A stretch of 9,426 bases of DNA from Nitratireductor sp. (GTDB lineage: Bacteria; Pseudomonadota; Alphaproteobacteria; Rhizobiales; Rhizobiaceae): assembly GCA_020441735.1 (NCBI GenBank), contig JAGRLQ010000093.1:1-9426 (forward strand), written 5' to 3'. Below, one piece after another: positions 6,459 to 9,426 of this stretch. The notes beneath the pieces were generated by a model. It ran no database searches and was not told where the DNA came from. It saw only the letters and a list, made by a program, of their open reading frames with translations. Positions within the stretch are counted from its first letter, which is position 1. The number at the start of each line of letters is the position of its first letter. Both the position numbers and the translations under genes were made by a program.

Positions 6459-7691
6459 TTAAGTCGCCTGAACCACCTGCAGCCAACGGCGCGGATCGTT
6501 GCCTGCCGATGCCGGCGCCGACAGGGCGTAACAGAGATCGGCCAGCGCATCGAGCGAATGCACGGCACGGAATTCGTCCACATGGGGCAGCATGGTGCGG
6601 ATGCCGCGGGCGCGCGCCTGAAACCCGTCGAAACGCAGCAGCGGATTGAGCCAGATCAGCCGCCGGCAGGAACGGTGCAGCCGGTCGATCTCGTGTTCCA
6701 GCAAATCGTCGTCATCGCGCTCCAGCCCGTCGGTAATCAGCAGCACGATGGCGCCCTGTCCCAGCACCCGGCGCGACCATTTCCGGTTGAATTCGTGCAG
6801 CGTCGCGCCAATCCTAGTGCCACCCGACCAGTCCTCCACCGCATCGGTACAGTTGGCGAGCGCTTCGTCGATGTCCTTGTTGCGCAACTGGCGCGTCACA
6901 TTGGTCAACCGGGTACCGAACAGGAAGGTGTGCACTCGCTGGCGGCTTTCAGCCAGCGCATGGATGAAATGCAGGAAAGTGCGTGAGTAATTTGCCATCG
7001 AGCCGGAAATATCGGCCAGAACAACGATCGGTGGATGAACCAGACGCTGTTTCCTGAATCGCGGCAGCACCAGATCGCCGCCGCTTTTCATCGAGCTGGA
7101 AAGCGTTCGGCGCGCATCAATGCGGGCAAGCCGGTTGACCGCCTTGTAACGCCGCGTGCGCACAGGCTGAACCGGCAGGACGAGCTTTGCCATCGCAATG
7201 CGCGCCTGCGCCAGCTCCTCTGCTGTCATCTGGGCGAAATCCTTCTTGCGCAGCACCTCACGGCCAGATGCCGTCAGCATGGCGTCAATCTCAACCTGCG
7301 GCTTTTCGACCTCTCGCTGGCTTTCCTGACCCGCAAACAGCGACTGGGAGACCCGCGCCTGGCCTGCCCGCTTCTCTTCCTCGCGCTCGCGATCCATGGC
7401 AACGGGCGAGAACATCTGCAGCATCTTCTCGACCAGTTCGCGCGAGCGCCAGAACAGTCGGAAGGCTTCATCGAAAACCGCATGATCCTCATGCCGATTG
7501 ACGAAGACGGAATGCAGGATCCAGTAAAAATCGTCACGGTCGGTAATGCCGGCAACGGAGACCGCCCGCACGGCATCGACAACGCTTGCCGGTCCCACCC
7601 GCATGCCGGCGCCGCGTAGCGTGCGGGCAAAATAGAGGATATTGTCGGGAAGGCGCCCCGCTTCTCGCATTCTGGCGGCAGCTTCCGCCAT
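6459..7691 (-). CDS. coxE: CoxE-like VWA domain protein
   Basis: The 410-residue product matches the CoxE-type VWA family. An N-terminal helical region (about 1-200) precedes a von Willebrand factor A domain (about 221-390). The metal-ion-dependent adhesion site is complete: DISGS (227-231), Thr292 in GGTRIG (290-295) and Asp321 in ITDG. The family ending NPLLRFDGFQARARGI (349-364) followed by LPHVDEF is present. It is predicted to be a cytoplasmic partner of the MoxR AAA+ ATPase encoded just upstream. In Oligotropha carboxidovorans CoxE acts with CoxD in building the CO dehydrogenase active site. The ATG at 7691 has GGAG 7 bases upstream, and the stop TAG of the preceding gene lies inside that spacer, so the two are likely coupled. 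No CO dehydrogenase genes are in the window, so the client may be a different hydroxylase. Confidence 0.9.
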   Translation of the reverse strand: MAEAAARMREAGRLPDNILYFARTLRGAGMRVGPASVVDAVRAVSVAGITDRDDFYWILHSVFVNRHEDHAVFDEAFRLFWRSRELVEKMLQMFSPVAMDREREEEKRAGQARVSQSLFAGQESQREVEKPQVEIDAMLTASGREVLRKKDFAQMTAEELAQARIAMAKLVLPVQPVRTRRYKAVNRLARIDARRTLSSSMKSGGDLVLPRFRKQRLVHPPIVVLADISGSMANYSRTFLHFIHALAESRQRVHTFLFGTRLTNVTRQLRNKDIDEALANCTDAVEDWSGGTRIGATLHEFNRKWSRRVLGQGAIVLLITDGLERDDDDLLEHEIDRLHRSCRRLIWLNPLLRFDGFQARARGIRTMLPHVDEFRAVHSLDALADLCYALSAPASAGNDPRRWLQVVQAT

Positions 7692-7695
7692 CGCC

Positions 7696-8610
7696 CTACT
7701 CCGCTGCCCGCAGGTCGGCCTTCACCTCATCGAGCAACTGCTTGCCCTCGCTTGCCTGAATGCGGGCGATATCGTCCTGATACTTCAGCAGAACGCCGAT
7801 GGTATCGGAAACGGTCTGCGGATCGAGTGCCAGCTTGTCGAGTTCGATCAATGCACCAGCCCAGTCCAGCGTCTCGGCAACACCCGGATTCTTGAACAGG
7901 TCGATCTGGCGTAGTTTCTGCACATAGGCGACGATCTCGCGCGACAGTGCTTCACCGGCGCCCGGCACCTTGGCCCTGATGATCGCCATCTCGCGCTCGG
8001 CATCGGGATAATCGACCCAGTGATAAAGGCAGCGGCGCTTCAGCGCGTCGTGGATTTCCCGCGTCCGGTTGGTGGTGATGATGACGATGGGCGGTTCAGC
8101 CGCCTTGATCGTGCCCAGTTCAGGGATCGTCACCTGAAAATCCGACAGGATTTCCAGCAGAAACGCCTCAAAGGCCTCATCGGTACGGTCGAGTTCGTCG
8201 ATCAGCAGCACTGGCGCCTTGCCCTTTTTGCCCTCGAGCGCCTGAAGCAGCGGGCGGCGGATCAGGAAGCGGTCGGAAAAGACACCCTTTTCCATCGCCT
8301 TGCGATCTGTCTCACCGGAGGCTTCCCGCATGCGGATTTCGACCATCTGGGCGGCATAATTCCACTCGTAGAGCGCCGTGGAGGCATCAAGCCCCTCATA
8401 GCATTGCAGACGGATCAGCGGACGGTCGAGTTGCTCGCTCAGAACCTTGGCGATTTCCGTCTTGCCGACACCCGCCTCGCCTTCCAGAAACAGCGGCCTG
8501 CCCATGGTCAGCGCCAGAAACAGCACGGTCGCCAGCGCCCGGTCGGACACATAACCGCCATTCGCCAGCAGTTCGACCGTATCGTCAATGGTTGCGGGAG
8601 GTTTCGTCAT
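7696..8610 (-). CDS. coxD: CoxD-like MoxR family AAA+ ATPase
   Basis: The 304-residue product is a single AAA+ module. It shows Walker A GEAGVGKT (44-51), Walker B VLLIDELD (134-141), a sensor-1 TTN (179-181), arginine-finger candidates Arg192/Arg193 in ALKRRC, and a C-terminal helical lid. Conserved MoxR stretches RLQCYEGLD (67-75) and LYEWNY (80-85) are present. The family uses ATP to remodel client proteins with a VWA partner. CoxD is known to act on apo-CO dehydrogenase during metal-cluster assembly, and the same job on a molybdenum hydroxylase is inferred here. It lies 12 bases after the flavin reductase-like gene and 4 before its VWA partner. Its ATG at 8610 has only a weak AGAAG-like ribosome site, so translation may depend on the upstream gene. 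Confidence 0.92.
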   Translation of the reverse strand: MTKPPATIDDTVELLANGGYVSDRALATVLFLALTMGRPLFLEGEAGVGKTEIAKVLSEQLDRPLIRLQCYEGLDASTALYEWNYAAQMVEIRMREASGETDRKAMEKGVFSDRFLIRRPLLQALEGKKGKAPVLLIDELDRTDEAFEAFLLEILSDFQVTIPELGTIKAAEPPIVIITTNRTREIHDALKRRCLYHWVDYPDAEREMAIIRAKVPGAGEALSREIVAYVQKLRQIDLFKNPGVAETLDWAGALIELDKLALDPQTVSDTIGVLLKYQDDIARIQASEGKQLLDEVKADLRAAE

Positions 8611-8622
8611 CGCTTCTGCTGC

Positions 8623-9126
8623 TCACAATACCCGGTAGTCGCGATCCATGTAACACAAGGCGGGCGGCGGTTCAGCGCCTTCCGGCAATTGACAGCCTGC
8701 CACTTCGCCGAAAATCACCATATGGGTGGCAACATCCATGACATTGACCACCCGGCAGTCAAGCGCCATGCGCGCACCTTCAAGCACCGGCGAACCGGAC
8801 ACCAACGTACGCCACCGGCCAAGCGCGAAGCGCTCCTCCATCTCCATATGCCCCTCCCCGGCGAATGCCCGGGCAATATCGATCTGGCTGGCGCACAGCG
8901 TATTGAGACTGAAATGACCGTTTTCAGCAAACCAGCCGTTTTCCGGCCGGTTGCGGTTGAGGCAGACCAGCAATGTCGGCGGATTATCGGAAACCGAGGT
9001 AACCGCCGAAACCGTCACACCCCGGTGCCCGGCAGGCCCATCCGTTGCCACCACATGAACGGCGCCGGCAAACCGCGCCATGCAATCGCGGTAGTCCTGG
9101 GAAGCGATGCGGGATTGACTGAGCAA
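8623..9126 (-). CDS. Flavin reductase-like (FMN-binding split barrel) protein
   Basis: The product resembles the HpaC/RutF group of short-chain flavin reductases that supply reduced FMN or FAD using NAD(P)H. From the start chosen here it has 167 residues, a usual length. Landmarks are YRDCMARFAGAVHVVAT (12-28), GVTVSAVTSVSDNPPTLLVC (36-55, flavin-binding strand-loop), HFSLNTL (71-77), THMVIFGEV (134-142) and the ending ALCYMDRDYR. No ATG precedes the conserved core: the frame is closed by TGA at 9166-9168, and the first in-frame ATG (9083) would cut into MARFAG. Two TTG codons are available. The one at 9126 has GGAG at the ideal 7 bases, whereas the one at 9132 has only 1 base, so 9126 is chosen. 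It is first in the maturation run. Whether it serves the hydroxylase pathway or is only co-transcribed is unknown. Confidence 0.85.
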   Translation of the reverse strand: MLSQSRIASQDYRDCMARFAGAVHVVATDGPAGHRGVTVSAVTSVSDNPPTLLVCLNRNRPENGWFAENGHFSLNTLCASQIDIARAFAGEGHMEMEERFALGRWRTLVSGSPVLEGARMALDCRVVNVMDVATHMVIFGEVAGCQLPEGAEPPPALCYMDRDYRVL

Positions 9127-9145
9127 GAACAAACTCCAATCGGCC

Positions 9146-9168
9146 TGAGCGTCGAATTTGTTCGCTCA
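9146..9168. repeat. Inverted repeat upstream of the flavin reductase gene (possible operator)
   Basis: TGAGCG (9146-9151) and CGCTCA (9163-9168) are perfect inverted 6-base arms around an 11-base AT-rich centre, giving a 23-base near-palindrome typical in size of a dimeric regulator site. It sits 20-42 bases upstream of the TTG start, between it and a candidate promoter. A further ACGCTC at 9170-9175 can pair with GAGCGT (9147-9152), so an RNA hairpin is an alternative reading. Confidence 0.35.
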
Positions 9169-9192
9169 AACGCTCGTGAAAATCACAGCCGT

Positions 9193-9221
9193 CTTATGCA
9201 AGCTAGTGGCCCGGAAGGCAA
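9193..9221 (-). promoter_or_regulatory. Candidate promoter of the maturation operon
   Basis: On the minus strand TTGCCT (9221-9216), a 17-base spacer and CATAAG (9198-9193) make a plausible sigma-70-like promoter. The start would be near 9186, about 60 bases before the flavin reductase TTG, which places the inverted repeat at 9146-9168 in the early transcribed region where a repressor could block it. The match is by eye. Confidence 0.3.
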
Positions 9222-9264
9222 ATGCAATCCTGCAGCAGGATGGCAGTAAACCGTAGGGGATTAA

Positions 9265-9292
9265 TTGCCATTGGCTTGCCCTTTGCGATAAC
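9265..9292 (+). promoter_or_regulatory. Candidate promoter of the GFA-like gene
   Basis: TTGCCA (9265-9270) and GATAAC (9287-9292) are separated by 16 bases. This suggests a start near 9299 and a leader of about 28 bases before ATG 9327. TTGCCA differs from the -35 consensus at one base; the -10 differs at two. Confidence 0.35.
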
Positions 9293-9326
9293 TCTTCGCA
9301 CCGGCAGATTTGAGAGGAGATGCAGC

Positions 9327-9426
9327 ATGGATCGTTTCAAGGGCAGTTGCCGATGTGGCAGCGTCTTGATCAGGGCAACGGGGCGTCCCTACCGGGTCGG
9401 CCTTTGCCACTGCATGGACTGCCGCA
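9327..9426 (+). CDS. GFA/CENP-V family zinc-binding protein, partial (C-terminus off the right edge)
   Basis: The first 33 residues are visible. They contain the GFA zinc-site pattern: Cys8 and Cys10 in GSCRCGSV, then Cys27, Cys29 and Cys32 in LCHCMDCR. The family is named after glutathione-dependent formaldehyde-activating enzyme, but most members have no proven reaction. ATG at 9327 is backed by AGGAGA ending 6 bases upstream. It is divergent from the maturation operon, with 200 bases between the two starts. Full members are usually about 120-160 residues, so most is missing. Confidence 0.85.
   Translation, partial: MDRFKGSCRCGSVLIRATGRPYRVGLCHCMDCR

Noticed and set aside
9127..9132. TTG at 9132 as the flavin reductase start
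   Set aside because: Its spacing to GGAG is 1 base; TTG 9126 has the ideal 7 bases.
8020..9249. A 409-codon open frame on the plus strand opposite the coxD-like and flavin reductase genes
   Set aside because: It is antisense to two genes with clear family motifs, and its translation is rich in His, Arg and Gln with no recognisable domain. It is a GC-rich shadow.
1..9426. Mobile element, CRISPR array, tRNA, phage or defence island
   Set aside because: No direct repeats with spacers, no transposase or integrase motifs, no tRNA-like cloverleaf were seen, and the genes are of ordinary chromosomal families. The MoxR/VWA pair can occur in defence systems, but here its company and CoxD/CoxE signatures point to enzyme maturation.

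Overview
The window looks like chromosomal DNA of an alphaproteobacterium, most likely of the order Hyphomicrobiales (Rhizobiales). The basis is GC-rich coding DNA, the sfsA-map-radC gene order, the sequence style of Map and RadC, and an XdhC split into two proteins. I judge this by family resemblance only and have searched no database. All complete genes are intact. I see no insertion sequence, integrase, tRNA, rRNA or CRISPR array.

Layout. (1) Positions 1-1034, minus strand: the N-terminal 344 residues of an MMPL/RND-type membrane transporter that runs off the left edge. (2) 1035-1276: a divergent intergenic region. (3) 1277-3679, plus strand: sfsA (TTG start), map (methionine aminopeptidase) and radC (JAMM-domain protein), probably one operon with gaps of 53 and 55 bases. 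(4) 3680-3685: a 6-base gap where radC meets a convergent operon. A small symmetric hairpin there holds both stop codons. (5) 3686-9126, minus strand: a compact six-gene run. In transcription order it is a flavin reductase-like protein, a CoxD-type MoxR AAA+ ATPase, a CoxE-type VWA protein, an XdhC N-domain protein, an XdhC Rossmann-domain protein, and a fusion of a molybdopterin-binding domain with a MocA-type nucleotidyltransferase. (6) 9127-9326: a divergent regulatory region with candidate promoters for both directions and an inverted repeat. (7) 9327-9426, plus strand: the first 33 residues of a GFA/CENP-V zinc-binding protein, cut by the right edge.

How the genes fit together. The minus-strand run is a maturation module for a molybdenum hydroxylase (xanthine dehydrogenase / CO dehydrogenase family). 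The fusion protein would make or carry the cytosine-dinucleotide form of the molybdenum cofactor. The two XdhC halves would bind, protect and sulfurate it. The CoxD/CoxE pair would remodel the apo-enzyme for cofactor insertion. No large, medium or small hydroxylase subunit is present, and both ends of the run are closed by oppositely oriented genes, so the client enzyme must be encoded elsewhere. Genes within the run overlap or are separated by at most 12 bases, except for a 75-base gap before the xdhC part that holds a plausible internal promoter. This orphan, self-contained maturation module is the most interesting item in the window, although its parts belong to known families.
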